NCBI GenBank assembly: GCA_049613795.1
Contig: JBMZCX010000018.1
Coordinates: 1 to 41,394 of the forward strand
Source: Thalassotalea_B sp049613795
Lineage (GTDB): Bacteria > Pseudomonadota > Gammaproteobacteria > Enterobacterales > Alteromonadaceae
DNA length: 41,394 nucleotides
Direction of reading: 5' to 3'
In this document: one piece after another, positions 17,550-26,851 of the stretch
How the letters are laid out: each line of letters begins with the position of its first letter
Numbering within the stretch: the first letter of the stretch is position 1
Position numbers and translations under genes: made by a program
The notes under the pieces: generated by a model
Database searches by the model: none
The model's input: only the letters and a program-made list of their open reading frames with translations
Told to the model about the DNA's origin: nothing

Positions 17550-17742
17550 AAAATTAAAAAGGCATACATTCTGAAAAACTATCAAGACTAAACGCGCCTT
17601 TATTCTTTATTTTTAAAGATGAGTATAGGTATAAAAATGAAAGGCAGGCTTGATACATTGTTCACCACCAATTAGCGTCGTTTGTCCTGTACACAAAAGT
17701 TTATAAGCGATTAATTAATCATTTTAAAAATAAAGAGAAAAA

Positions 17743-18159
17743 ATGAAAGCAGCACAAGAACTAACGGATAAATTTTCAATTGGTTTATCCTCTCTCTGTG
17801 CAATACATTGTTTAGTATTGCCATTATTATTAGTATTAATGCCCAGCTTAGGCGCATTAAATCTTCAAAATGAAGCGTTTCATTTATGGATGTTAATAAC
17901 GGTAATTCCAACCAGTATTTATGCACTCACCATAGGCTGTAAAAAGCATAAACGATATCGTTTATTTTCTATTGGAGCTGCAGGCCTACTATTGCTTATT
18001 TTGGCGATAATTATAGGTCATGATATAGCAGGTGATTGGGGCGAAAAAATATTAACATTGCTAGGAGCAAGCCTTGTAGTTATTGCCCATATTGGAAATT
18101 TTCGCCTTTGCCAGAAACATGATAATTGCCCTTGCCCAAATCATCGAACAACAGAGTAA
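17743..18159 (+). CDS. MerC-like metal-transport membrane protein
   Basis: A 138-residue protein with four membrane helices and the MerC-type signature C-A-I-H-C-L-V-L-P (first Cys at 19) in helix 1. It ends with a cysteine/histidine-rich cytosolic tail (CQKHDNCPCPNH). MerC proteins move mercuric or other soft metal ions across the inner membrane. Chromosomal homologues beside COG0523 GTPases are more plausibly zinc-related than mercury-resistance genes. The ribosome site is AAAGAG. The COG0523 gene follows by 70 bases on the same strand, so they probably form an operon. No merR, merT, merP or merA is nearby, arguing against a mercury operon. Confidence 0.85.
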   Translation: MKAAQELTDKFSIGLSSLCAIHCLVLPLLLVLMPSLGALNLQNEAFHLWMLITVIPTSIYALTIGCKKHKRYRLFSIGAAGLLLLILAIIIGHDIAGDWGEKILTLLGASLVVIAHIGNFRLCQKHDNCPCPNHRTTE

Positions 18160-18229
18160 AATTAAGTAATCGTAAAAAGTCTAAAATCTGTTGTACTTTT
18201 AGTTATCACCGCTCAATACAGGTAAAATA

Positions 18230-19240
18230 ATGAAGGCTAGCCCAAAGAGTATCCTTGCTGTTCCTACTAATATAGTTACAGGCTTTTTAGGGGTAGGAAA
18301 AACATCCGCTATTTTACATTTATTGAAAAATAAGCCAGCAAACGAACGCTGGGCGGTATTAGTTAATGAGTTTGGTGAAATAGGCATTGACGGCCGCTTA
18401 ATTGGCGGGCAGCTTACAAATAATCAGGGCGTTTTTATTAGCGAAGTGCCTGGCGGGTGTATGTGTTGTGCCGCTGGTGTACCTATGCAAGTTGCACTAA
18501 ACCAGCTATTAAAGCATGCAAAGCCTGATCGGCTATTAATAGAGCCTACAGGACTAGGTCATCCCAAAGAAATACTTCAGGTACTTTCTGCTTCACATTA
18601 CCAAAAAATACTCTCGCTACAAAAAACAGTTACCTTAGTTGATGCACGGAACTTATCAGACTCCCGTTATACCGAGCATGATATATTTAACCAGCAAATA
18701 GCCATTGCCGATATTATTGTCGGTAACAAAGTAGACTTGTACAATGACAAGGATAAACAGCAATTAACCTCTTATATAAAAACACATACTCAAGGTCACA
18801 CTGAAGTTGTGTTTTCACAGCGGGGTGAAATTCCTCTTGAATTGCTAGCGGGAACAACCTTTAAAAATAAAGTCACACCCCATTCTCACCACTTCCACCA
18901 ACATAAAACGGCTAAACCATTAGCTTCAAATATGCCTATACCTGAGTGTGGTTTTATTAAAGCGGTTAATCAAGGGGAAGGTTTTTGTAGTATCGGCTGG
19001 CGGTTTTCATCAGACATAGTTTTTAACTACGCTAAATTAACTTTATTGTTATCAACTCTAAAAGCAGAACGAATTAAAGCCGTTTTTATAACCGACACAG
19101 GCATTGTTGGTTACAATATAACTGCTGATACATTAAAAGAGATAACACTAGAAACTTGCAGCGAAAGCCGTATAGAAATAATAGCCACTGAGCTAGACGA
19201 TGAACTCGACGCTGCAATAATGGCCTGTATAGCACAATAG
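18230..19240 (+). CDS. COG0523 / ZNG1-like zinc metallochaperone GTPase
   Basis: A CobW/HypB/UreG-family G3E GTPase of 336 residues that likely delivers zinc to target enzymes when zinc is scarce. Visible are the P-loop GFLGVGKT (18-25), the switch segment VNEFGEIGIDG, the metal-binding CMCC motif at 77-80 inside GGCMCC, EPTGLGHP, the guanine-specificity GNKVDLY, a histidine-rich linker (HSHHFHQH) and a CobW C-terminal domain (starting near ECGFIKAV). The CxCC motif and His loop are those of zinc-handling COG0523 rather than cobalamin CobW. The ATG has a weak CAGGT site. It is linked to the MerC-like gene and a Zur-like box. Confidence 0.9.
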   Translation: MKASPKSILAVPTNIVTGFLGVGKTSAILHLLKNKPANERWAVLVNEFGEIGIDGRLIGGQLTNNQGVFISEVPGGCMCCAAGVPMQVALNQLLKHAKPDRLLIEPTGLGHPKEILQVLSASHYQKILSLQKTVTLVDARNLSDSRYTEHDIFNQQIAIADIIVGNKVDLYNDKDKQQLTSYIKTHTQGHTEVVFSQRGEIPLELLAGTTFKNKVTPHSHHFHQHKTAKPLASNMPIPECGFIKAVNQGEGFCSIGWRFSSDIVFNYAKLTLLLSTLKAERIKAVFITDTGIVGYNITADTLKEITLETCSESRIEIIATELDDELDAAIMACIAQ

Positions 19241-19285
19241 AGAATTAGTGCGAAAGAAAGCTCTTAAATGGTATATGAAAATGGC

Positions 19286-19316
19286 AGCGACATAACTTAT
19301 CTTAAATAACGTCGCT
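19286..19316. terminator. Weak hairpin between COG0523 gene and parE
   Basis: AGCGAC (19286-19291) pairs with GTCGCT (19311-19316), with partial pairing inside the loop, between two convergent genes. No strong T-tract follows on either strand, so terminator function is only possible. Confidence 0.3.
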
Positions 19317-19327
19317 ACACTTTTCGA

Positions 19328-21217
19328 TCAAACCAATTCGACTAAATCACCTTTGGTTTGAAGCCAGTCTTTACGGTCGCCCGCGCGCTTTTTAGAGAGT
19401 AGCATATCCATTAATTCCATGGTTTCTGACTGCTCGTCAACCGTTAGCTGTACTAAGCGACGAGTATTTGGATCCATGGTGGTCTCTCTTAGCTGAAGTG
19501 GGTTCATTTCACCCAAGCCTTTAAAGCGCTGTACGTTTACTTTGCCGCGTTTTTTTTCAGCTTCGATACGGTCAAGAATACCGTCTTTTTCTGCTTCATC
19601 TAACGCGTAAAATACCTCTTTACCCACATCTACCCGATACAATGGCGGCATAGCCACATATACATGTCCTGCTTGCACTAACGGTAAAAAATGTTGAGTA
19701 AATAAGGCGCATAATAATGTCGCAATGTGTAAACCGTCTGAGTCGGCGTCGGCAAGAATACAAATTTTACCGTAACGTAGTTCCGACAAATCTTCTGAGT
19801 CAGGGTCGATACCCAATGCAATTGATATATTATGCACTTCTTGCGAGGCTAATATTTGCCCAGAGTCAACTTCCCACGTATTTAGTATTTTACCACGCAA
19901 TGGCATTATCGCTTGAAATTCGCGATCCCTTGCTTGTTTGGCACTACCGCCAGCAGAGTCACCCTCCACTAAAAAAAGTTCAGTGCGCGCAATATCTTGG
20001 CTACCACAGTCGGTGAGTTTTCCAGGTAATGCTGGGCCTTGCGTAATTTTTTTACGAATTATTTTTTTACTTGCTCGTAAACGGCGTTGTGCATTTGAAA
20101 TACAAAACTCAGCTAATGCTTCGGCTATTTCTGTGTGTTCGTTTAACCACAAGCTGAACGCATCTTTAACTACGCCAGTAACAAACGCGGCACATTGTCG
20201 AGAAGACAACCGCTCTTTTGTTTGCCCTGCAAATTGCGGGTCTTCCATTTTAACCGAAAGAATATAAGAACACTTATCCCAAATATCATCTGGGGTTAAT
20301 TTTACCCCTCTTGGCACTAAGTTACGAAACTCACAAAACTCACGCATTGACTCTAATAAGCCTTGGCGCATGCCATTAACATGTGTACCACCTTGTACTG
20401 TGGGTATTAAGTTGACGTAACTTTCACCTACTGATTCTCCGCCTTCTGGCAACCAAGTTACCGCCCAATCAACCGCTTCGCTTTGCGCACTAAAAGCACC
20501 AATAAAAGGTTGTTCGGGTAAGCTTACGTAGTCTTTTACCGACTCTTTTAAATAATCACAAAGGCCGTCTTCGTAAAACCATTGGTATTTTTTATCTTCG
20601 TTCTTATCATGAAACTTTATCGTTAAGCCGGGGCATAAAACCGCTTTAGCTTTTAATAAATGAACAAGGCGACGTGCTGAAAACTTGGCTGAGTCAAAAT
20701 ACTTAGGATCAGGCCAAAACTTTACACGAGTGCCTGTATTTCTGCGTCCAACAGTGCCTGTTTCTCGCAACTCTTCTACCTTTTCACCATGTTCAAAGGC
20801 CATTTCATAGACTTTACTGTCACGTCTAACGGCAACATCAACCCGCGTTGACAAAGCGTTAACCACCGAAATACCCACACCGTGTAAGCCACCTGAAAAT
20901 TGATAGTTTTTATTCGAGAACTTACCACCCGCATGCAATTTACAAAAAATAAGTTCAACGCCTGAAACGCCTTCTTCTTTGTGAATATCAATTGGCATAC
21001 CACGGCCGTCGTCAATAATTTCTAATGACTGATCTTTATCTAAAACAACCGATATATTTTGGGCATGACCTGCTAATGCTTCGTCGACTGAGTTATCAAT
21101 AACTTCTTGGCCGAGATGATTAGGACGATTAGTGTCCGTATACATGCCAGGGCGATGACGGACAGGGTCGAGTCCGCTTAGGACTTCAATAGATTCGGAA
21201 TTATATTGTTCGCTCAT
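19328..21217 (-). CDS. parE: DNA topoisomerase IV subunit B
   Basis: ParE is the ATPase subunit of topoisomerase IV. Its 629 residues include the GHKL ATP-binding motifs (DDGRGMPIDIH; GGLHGVGISVVNALS), the transducer domain, and the Toprim metal site (VEGDSAGGSAKQ and DADSDGLH). The start overlaps the yqiA stop by 4 bases (ATGA), so it is translationally coupled as the last gene of nudF-yqiB-cpdA-yqiA-parE. This operon order is conserved from E. coli. parC lies about 8 kb further along on the same strand. Confidence 0.97.
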   Translation of the reverse strand: MSEQYNSESIEVLSGLDPVRHRPGMYTDTNRPNHLGQEVIDNSVDEALAGHAQNISVVLDKDQSLEIIDDGRGMPIDIHKEEGVSGVELIFCKLHAGGKFSNKNYQFSGGLHGVGISVVNALSTRVDVAVRRDSKVYEMAFEHGEKVEELRETGTVGRRNTGTRVKFWPDPKYFDSAKFSARRLVHLLKAKAVLCPGLTIKFHDKNEDKKYQWFYEDGLCDYLKESVKDYVSLPEQPFIGAFSAQSEAVDWAVTWLPEGGESVGESYVNLIPTVQGGTHVNGMRQGLLESMREFCEFRNLVPRGVKLTPDDIWDKCSYILSVKMEDPQFAGQTKERLSSRQCAAFVTGVVKDAFSLWLNEHTEIAEALAEFCISNAQRRLRASKKIIRKKITQGPALPGKLTDCGSQDIARTELFLVEGDSAGGSAKQARDREFQAIMPLRGKILNTWEVDSGQILASQEVHNISIALGIDPDSEDLSELRYGKICILADADSDGLHIATLLCALFTQHFLPLVQAGHVYVAMPPLYRVDVGKEVFYALDEAEKDGILDRIEAEKKRGKVNVQRFKGLGEMNPLQLRETTMDPNTRRLVQLTVDEQSETMELMDMLLSKKRAGDRKDWLQTKGDLVELV

Positions 21218-21825
21218 AACGCTTTCTGATAATTATTAGGTGTATTAATTGATTTCAAGTCAAAAAATTGAGCAATATTAGTGAGCTGATCGACGTAATT
21301 GATAAAACTGTGATCGCCACCTTGCTGTACAATTAATTGGCACTGCTGGTATTTGCTTACTGCTTGTTGGTAATCTAACACTTCATCACCCGTTTGTACC
21401 ATCACCATGTAGTGTTTTTTTGTGATTTTTTTCTGCTCTAGTACTTTTAAGTCATTAATAAATTGATGAGAAACGGTATAGGTTTCATTGGTGTATGGAT
21501 TGGTTTGCTCGCCTAAATAATCACTTAACAACTCGAAAGGTTTTACCGCTGGGTTAATTAACACCGCAGGTATTTGGTATTGCTCACTAAGGTAAGTAGA
21601 GAAATATCCCCCGAGCGACGAGCCCATTAAATGCCAATTGCCGCTATGTTGATTAATTATTTGTGTTAATTGCGCAATAGCCGCGTTAGGCGAAGAAGCG
21701 ATTTGTGGGCAGTGAAAACTAATATTAGGGTAATGCTTACTAAAAAACTGTTGTGTTTGTTGTGCTTTTAACGATTGTGGTGACGAGTTAAACCCGTGAA
21801 TATACAGTATGTGTTGTTCAGTCAT
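21214..21825 (-). CDS. yqiA: YqiA esterase (alpha/beta hydrolase)
   Basis: A small alpha/beta-hydrolase of 203 residues related to E. coli YqiA, an esterase acting on short acyl-CoA or p-nitrophenyl esters in vitro. The N-terminal YIHGFNSSPQSLKAQQ segment and the nucleophile elbow GSSLGGYFSTYL are visible. A D in QTGDEVLDY and an H in GGDHSFINY complete a catalytic triad. It sits between cpdA (3-base gap) and parE (4-base overlap). The cellular role is unknown; the tight linkage to parE is conserved in gammaproteobacteria. Confidence 0.9.
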   Translation of the reverse strand: MTEQHILYIHGFNSSPQSLKAQQTQQFFSKHYPNISFHCPQIASSPNAAIAQLTQIINQHSGNWHLMGSSLGGYFSTYLSEQYQIPAVLINPAVKPFELLSDYLGEQTNPYTNETYTVSHQFINDLKVLEQKKITKKHYMVMVQTGDEVLDYQQAVSKYQQCQLIVQQGGDHSFINYVDQLTNIAQFFDLKSINTPNNYQKAL

Positions 21826-21828
21826 AGC

Positions 21829-22626
21829 TTAACTCGATGGTTTATTGTCGTGTGAAGATAAATAGTTTATTGGTAAATAATGTGCGCTTGTTTCAACCTT
21901 ACCATTTGAAAAGAGTTGATAGGTACGAAAGCCTGCAGGTAAATTAGCATTGCACACCGTTGTTGCTGTTTGGCTAAATTGTATTGACGTGGCTGGACAG
22001 GTAATAACTGGCACTTGATAGGTGCTGTTTGGATTATATTTTGTTAAAGCATTATGCACATGGCCACAGGCAATACTTTTAATGCTAGCATGCTGATTTA
22101 TTTGTTGCCAAAACTCCGCTTGATTAAGCAAACCGTGGCGGTCAATAAAATAACCAACATCTACCGCATGATGATGCATAACTAGTAATTGAAATTTATT
22201 AGCATTAATATTTTGTGTAAGCGCTGATAGTTGTTGTGTTGAAACTATGCCTGCGGGTGTATCACTTTTGCTATTAAGCAACATAACTTGCCAAGTTGTT
22301 GATTCAATTTGTTTACTCGCGTTGAACGGCAAGCGATTTAAGTACGTTGCCATACTCGACATTTCGTCATGATTACCCGCTAGCCAATACAATGGCAATG
22401 TTAACTGGCTTTCAGTAACGGCATCAACAAAATTTTGATAAGAAGCATCGCTATGGTCTTGTGTTAAATCCCCTGTAAAAATAACGAAATCAAGCTCAGG
22501 CATTTGCTTAATTTGTTTTAATACGGCAACTAAATTTTGATAAACACGCGCACCATGATGGCATTGCTCCTTATCAGCAAATAGATGGCAGTCAGTAAAT
22601 TGTGCGAAGGTAAGTTCGGTAGGCAT
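21829..22626 (-). CDS. cpdA: 3',5'-cyclic-AMP phosphodiesterase CpdA
   Basis: A class III cyclic nucleotide phosphodiesterase that breaks cAMP to AMP and so tunes CRP-cAMP signalling. Metallophosphoesterase motifs are clear: D-C-H near residues 12-14 (FTDCHLF), GDLT, GNHDE, and GHVHN, with a VMHHH segment between. The 265-residue length is close to E. coli CpdA (275). It belongs to the nudF-parE operon, 18 bases after yqiB and 3 bases before yqiA. The start MPTELTFAQFTDCHL fits the family. Confidence 0.92.
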   Translation of the reverse strand: MPTELTFAQFTDCHLFADKEQCHHGARVYQNLVAVLKQIKQMPELDFVIFTGDLTQDHSDASYQNFVDAVTESQLTLPLYWLAGNHDEMSSMATYLNRLPFNASKQIESTTWQVMLLNSKSDTPAGIVSTQQLSALTQNINANKFQLLVMHHHAVDVGYFIDRHGLLNQAEFWQQINQHASIKSIACGHVHNALTKYNPNSTYQVPVITCPATSIQFSQTATTVCNANLPAGFRTYQLFSNGKVETSAHYLPINYLSSHDNKPSS

Positions 22627-22644
22627 TATTAGCGTTTAATCATA

Positions 22645-23091
22645 TTAATAGGTAAGTGCTACTGGGCTTTGCCCTAATTGTAAACTCAGCTGTAACCATT
22701 CTTTTAAAAAGACATTTATTTGTTGTTTTTCATCAGGTAAATGCATTTTTTTATTGGGGTAATCATAACGCGGCTGCACCTGTGAAATGTCTTGATTGCT
22801 GATCACCTCAGCCATACGTGCGTCGTGATATAAACGAATAACCATTTTAGGTTTTAATAGGTTAGTTAACGCATTCGCCAGCACCGTACAGTTTTGTCTC
22901 ATCGTAACTAACGAGGTGTAACGAGTCACTTCGTTAACTTGAATACGGTACGATAAAAAATCAGAAATAAAAAAATCGCGCTGTTCACCCACCTGCTCTT
23001 TATCTGCTAATAAGCGTAACAGCATCATATAATTCACCTCACAAAGGTTCATTAAATTAGATAAGTTAGGTCGATACGTTGCTGGTTTCAT
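22645..23091 (-). CDS. yqiB: DUF1249 protein YqiB
   Basis: A 148-residue member of the DUF1249 family of unknown function. The N-terminal block YRPNLSNLMNLCEVNYMMLL and the RLYHDARMAEV segment are characteristic. There is no signal peptide or membrane helix. It lies between nudF and cpdA as in E. coli, and the position alone would nearly identify it. A role linked to cAMP or nucleotide-sugar turnover is only a guess from its neighbours. Confidence 0.9.
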   Translation of the reverse strand: MKPATYRPNLSNLMNLCEVNYMMLLRLLADKEQVGEQRDFFISDFLSYRIQVNEVTRYTSLVTMRQNCTVLANALTNLLKPKMVIRLYHDARMAEVISNQDISQVQPRYDYPNKKMHLPDEKQQINVFLKEWLQLSLQLGQSPVALTY

Positions 23092-23117
23092 TAGTCACTC
23101 GGGTAATTTTATCAGGA

Positions 23118-23744
23118 TTACTGCGCTAGCTGCTGATAATTTAATTGCAGCCATTGTAACCCAATTATTGTAGCAGCATTAGTTATTTTCCCTTGCGTTA
23201 ACAGCGCCATTGCTTGTTCTCGTTTAATTACATGCACTAAAATATCTTCATTTTCCTCAGCTAAACCATAAACTCCGCCTACGCCTTCACTTGATACTGT
23301 ACCGACAAATAAATGTATTTGCTCTGTCATACCGCCAGGGCTTGATAAATACTTCATAATCAATGAAATGTTATTAGCATTAATCACTAAATTGGCTTCT
23401 TCTTTCGCTTCACGAATCGCCACATCTAACGGACTTTCATTTGCTGAAAACATACCTGCAATAAATTCAAGTAACCACGGTGACTCATTTTCTCTAATAG
23501 CGCCAGGACGAAATTGCTCAATCATGATTACACTGTCGGTTTTGGGATCGTACGGCATTAACACCACCGCATCGCCACGCTCAAATATTTCACGCGAAAT
23601 AGGCTCGCTCATAGCCCCATTATATAAACGATGACGTACATGGTATTTTTCTAATTTAAAAAAGCCACGATACATAATTTGCTTTGATTCAAGCACACAA
23701 TCTTGCGCGCGGTACTGAAGTAAGGGCTGTACATTTTCATTCAT
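23118..23744 (-). CDS. nudF: ADP-ribose pyrophosphatase (Nudix)
   Basis: A Nudix hydrolase that splits ADP-ribose to AMP and ribose-5-phosphate. It has 208 residues, the usual length. The Nudix box runs from G97 (GMFSANE) through R111-E-A-K-E-E116. The usual glycine after the EE pair (E-E-x-G) is asparagine N118 here; the metal-binding glutamates are intact, so activity is still expected. The EQFRPGA segment before the box is typical of ADP-ribose enzymes. It is the first gene of the nudF-yqiB-cpdA-yqiA-parE operon and divergent from tolC. Confidence 0.93.
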   Translation of the reverse strand: MNENVQPLLQYRAQDCVLESKQIMYRGFFKLEKYHVRHRLYNGAMSEPISREIFERGDAVVLMPYDPKTDSVIMIEQFRPGAIRENESPWLLEFIAGMFSANESPLDVAIREAKEEANLVINANNISLIMKYLSSPGGMTEQIHLFVGTVSSEGVGGVYGLAEENEDILVHVIKREQAMALLTQGKITNAATIIGLQWLQLNYQQLAQ

Positions 23745-23800
23745 TTTTAGTCAATTCCGTTAAATTAAAGCAAAGTTCACTATCTATGTATTATAAAGCA

Positions 23801-23830
23801 TTAGCATAAAATATTTTGTTACACTAGAAT
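23801..23830 (+). promoter_or_regulatory. Possible tolC promoter
   Basis: TTAGCA (23801-23806), an 18-base spacer and TAGAAT (23825-23830) make a plausible sigma-70 promoter in the nudF-tolC gap. It would give a leader of about 175 bases. The rest of the 270-base gap holds no gene that I can see. Confidence 0.35.
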
Positions 23831-24014
23831 AGTGCCCAACCCACAGATTGTATTTAGCTTAATAGTTATTGCTGATAAAGTACGCCGTTATGCTAGACAA
23901 GAAAAAATTTAAATTTATGAGGTGTTGGCAGGTTACTTGCTTTAACTCCTTGTAAATAACGCACGCTACATTTTAAAAATAGAACACTAGAAGACTTAAA
24001 GGAATTTCTCTAAC

Positions 24015-25370
24015 ATGAAAAAAACCATTACTTCGCTCATTATCGGTATTGCTTGTGCAACTAGCAGTGCTATTTCGTATGCTGAAGACTTACTTTCAGT
24101 GTATGAACAAGCGAAACAAAATGACCCTGTTGTACTAAAAGCTCACGCTCAATTCTTATCTTCAAAAGAAGATATTACCCAAGCACGTTCAGTATTGTTA
24201 CCGTTTATTAGCGCAAACGCTAGTATATCGGACAGCAGCTCAGAGTCAGTTTCTAACGGCGATTATGCGCCAGTAGGTAGCATTATTTCTAGTGATACCG
24301 AGTCTACTGGCTACGGCGCCACCTTAAATATGCAACTTTATCATCACGATTCTTGGTTACGTTTAGATAATGCGAAAAAAATGGCGCATACCTACGATAT
24401 TAACTATCAAGTGGCAAAACAAGATCTTATCATTCGTGTAACGCAAGCGTACTTTGACGTATTAAGTGCTAAAGACGATTTAGAATTTGCCCAAGCTGAA
24501 AAAACAGCGATTGAACGTCAACTTGAGCAAACTAAACAACGTTATTCTGTTGGCTTAACTGCGGTAACTGACGTACATGAAGCGCAAGCAAAATACGATA
24601 ATGCAGTAACAGCTGAAATTCAAACAGAAAACAGCGTGTTTAATGCTGAAGAAGCATTACGCACTATCACTAATGTTTATCCTCGTTCGTTAAATGTATT
24701 AAACACTGATAAGTTTAGTGCATCACGCCCTACACCAGATAGTGCAAACGAATGGCAACAAACTGCTGAAGCGAAAAACTTAGATTTAATCGCGCAAAAA
24801 ATACGTGTTGATGTCGCAAAAGAAAACATTAACATTGCACGTTCGGGCCATTACCCTACGCTTGATTTAAATGGTAGATACTCTTCTGGCGAAGGTGAAG
24901 TAACAACGCTAGCTGGCACTTTTGACAACCCACGTTTAGATACTCACTCAATTGGTATTACGCTAACAGTACCCATTTATTCAGGTGGTGCAATATCAAG
25001 TGCCGTACGCCAGCAACAAAGTAATTATGTTGCTGCTAGTCACGACTTAGCACAAACACACCGTAATGTCGTACGAAATGCACGTAATTCATATAATACG
25101 GTTATTGCTGCTGTTTCTGGTATTAAAGCGTTAGAACAAGCGGTAATTAGTGCGGAAAGTGCGTTAAAAGCAACGGAAGCTGGTTTTGAAGTAGGTACAC
25201 GTACTATTGTTGACGTATTAGACAGTACAAGAAACCTATACAACGCTAAGCGTAACTTGTCTTCAACACGCTATAGCTATGTGCAATCAATTTTACAATT
25301 GAAACGCGCTGCTGGCACAATTACAGAGCAAGACCTAAAAGATATTAATCAAGGTTTATCTGCTAGCTAA
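24015..25370 (+). CDS. tolC: Outer membrane efflux channel TolC
   Basis: TolC forms the trimeric outer-membrane and periplasmic tunnel used by RND and ABC efflux pumps and type I secretion. A signal peptide (MKKTITSLIIGIACATSSA...SYA) precedes a mature start EDLLSVYEQAKQNDPVVLKA, typical for TolC. The two OEP repeats are visible, each with long helical-barrel stretches (about 110-215 and 320-430) and a beta-barrel strand pair. The 451 residues compare with 493 in E. coli; the difference is at the C-terminal tail. The ribosome site is AAAGGAA. It is divergent from nudF, an arrangement also seen in E. coli, and is followed by a strong terminator. Confidence 0.94.
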   Translation: MKKTITSLIIGIACATSSAISYAEDLLSVYEQAKQNDPVVLKAHAQFLSSKEDITQARSVLLPFISANASISDSSSESVSNGDYAPVGSIISSDTESTGYGATLNMQLYHHDSWLRLDNAKKMAHTYDINYQVAKQDLIIRVTQAYFDVLSAKDDLEFAQAEKTAIERQLEQTKQRYSVGLTAVTDVHEAQAKYDNAVTAEIQTENSVFNAEEALRTITNVYPRSLNVLNTDKFSASRPTPDSANEWQQTAEAKNLDLIAQKIRVDVAKENINIARSGHYPTLDLNGRYSSGEGEVTTLAGTFDNPRLDTHSIGITLTVPIYSGGAISSAVRQQQSNYVAASHDLAQTHRNVVRNARNSYNTVIAAVSGIKALEQAVISAESALKATEAGFEVGTRTIVDVLDSTRNLYNAKRNLSSTRYSYVQSILQLKRAAGTITEQDLKDINQGLSAS

Positions 25371-25373
25371 AAT

Positions 25374-25417
25374 AAATCTAGAATCTAGAACGTAAGTTCT
25401 AGATTCTAGGATTTTTT
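25374..25417. terminator. Bidirectional terminator between tolC and hldE
   Basis: A perfect 14-base stem CTAGAATCTAGAAC (25378-25391) / GTTCTAGATTCTAG (25396-25409) with a GTAA loop, extended by A/T pairs and followed by TTTTTT. It lies between two convergent genes; the T-run reaches the hldE stop codon. Confidence 0.9.
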
Positions 25418-26846
25418 AATCATCTAATCGAATAGTATTAATAATCTCAGTAGTAGAAATACCTTCTTCAAAGTTAAGTACTTTTACTTCGCCTCCTGCA
25501 GCAAGAACCTCGCTACCGCCAGCTATTTGATCAACGGTATAATCACCACCTTTAACCAATATGTCAGGTAAAATATTCGCAATTAAACGTTGCGGCGTAT
25601 CCTCACTAAACGGAACTACCCAATCAACCGCCCCTAAACCTGATAATACGGCCATTCTTCGGTCAACGGCATTCACAGGGCGACCTGAACCTTTTAAGCG
25701 TTTAACTGAAGCGTCGTCATTAACCGCAACAATCAGGCGAGTACCTAACGTTGCTGCATGAGTTAAGTAAGACACATGCCCCGCATGTAAAATATCAAAA
25801 CAACCATTCGTCATGACTATTTTTTCACCACGGGCTTTCGCAAGTTCAACCGCTATTTTTAGTTGTCCTTCGCTCACCACACCAAAGCCACTTTCTTGAC
25901 CTGACGCTATTTGATGATTCAGCTCTGCTTCACTCACCGTTGAAGTACCTAGCTTACCTACCACAATACCTGCAGCAATATTTGCTAATGCACTCGCTTG
26001 CGGGTAATCGGCATTCGCTGCAATAGCTAAAGCAAGTGTAGCAATAACCGTATCGCCTGCCCCTGTTACGTCATACACTTCTTTTGCTTGAGTCGGTAAA
26101 TGAAATTCTTCATGATCACGGCGTATTAATGTCATGCCTTGTTCGCTTCGGGTGATCAACAAGGCTTGTAAATCTAATTGAATTAATAACGCCTGCCCTT
26201 TGCTCACAATTTCAGCTTCATCAACACAAGCGCCAACAACTGCTTCAAACTCTGACATATTAGGTGTTAATACATCTGCGCCTTGATAACGAGAAAAGTC
26301 ATGGCCTTTAGGGTCAACCAATACAGGTACATTTTGTTGCTTAGCAATAGCTATTAACGCTTGTACGTCAGATAAAGTGCCTTTGTTATAGTCCGATAGC
26401 AATAACACATCATGTTTTGCCACTTGCTCTGATACTTGCGCTAATAACCGTTCTTTATTAATTTGCGCGAGTGACTCTTCAAAGTCTAAACGTATTAATT
26501 GCTGGTTACGGCTTAATACGCGCAATTTAGTAATGGTGGGAATACTGGAATGACGGTCAAAATCACATGCAATATTCATTGCATTTAAATTGTCAGTTAA
26601 AGTATTAGCCGCTTCATCGTCACCTGTAATTCCCGCTAATGTAACTTTTCCGCCCATTGACGCAATATTTAACGCTACATTTGCTGCACCACCGGGGCGA
26701 TCTTCATCTTGTGAAATTTTAACAACAGGCACTGGCGCCTCAGGTGAAATGCGCTGGGTAGGCCCGTACCAATAGCGATCTAACATAATATCGCCAACCA
26801 CTAAAACACTTGCTTGATTAAAAGTGGGAATATCTACTTTCATCAT
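25416..26846 (-). CDS. hldE: Bifunctional heptose-7-phosphate kinase / heptose-1-phosphate adenylyltransferase
   Basis: HldE makes ADP-heptose for the LPS inner core. The N-terminal half (about 1-320) is a PfkB-type sugar kinase, with VVGDIMLDRYWYGPT near the start and the DVTGAGDTVIA anion-hole/catalytic motif. The C-terminal part (about 345-476) is a nucleotidyltransferase with TNGCFDILHAGHVSYL. The length of 476 matches E. coli (477). Two ATGs are adjacent (26846 and 26843); the second, which starts MKVDIPTF, is better spaced from the AGGA site and resembles E. coli, so the true start may be one codon later. Convergent with tolC and divergent from an LPS acyltransferase gene. Confidence 0.96.
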   Translation of the reverse strand: MMKVDIPTFNQASVLVVGDIMLDRYWYGPTQRISPEAPVPVVKISQDEDRPGGAANVALNIASMGGKVTLAGITGDDEAANTLTDNLNAMNIACDFDRHSSIPTITKLRVLSRNQQLIRLDFEESLAQINKERLLAQVSEQVAKHDVLLLSDYNKGTLSDVQALIAIAKQQNVPVLVDPKGHDFSRYQGADVLTPNMSEFEAVVGACVDEAEIVSKGQALLIQLDLQALLITRSEQGMTLIRRDHEEFHLPTQAKEVYDVTGAGDTVIATLALAIAANADYPQASALANIAAGIVVGKLGTSTVSEAELNHQIASGQESGFGVVSEGQLKIAVELAKARGEKIVMTNGCFDILHAGHVSYLTHAATLGTRLIVAVNDDASVKRLKGSGRPVNAVDRRMAVLSGLGAVDWVVPFSEDTPQRLIANILPDILVKGGDYTVDQIAGGSEVLAAGGEVKVLNFEEGISTTEIINTIRLDD

Positions 26847-26851
26847 CAGTC

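Noticed and set aside
17711..17926. Minus-strand open frame over the MerC-like gene
   Set aside because: Opposite a well-supported membrane protein; its hydrophobic look follows from the complement of the T-rich helix codons.
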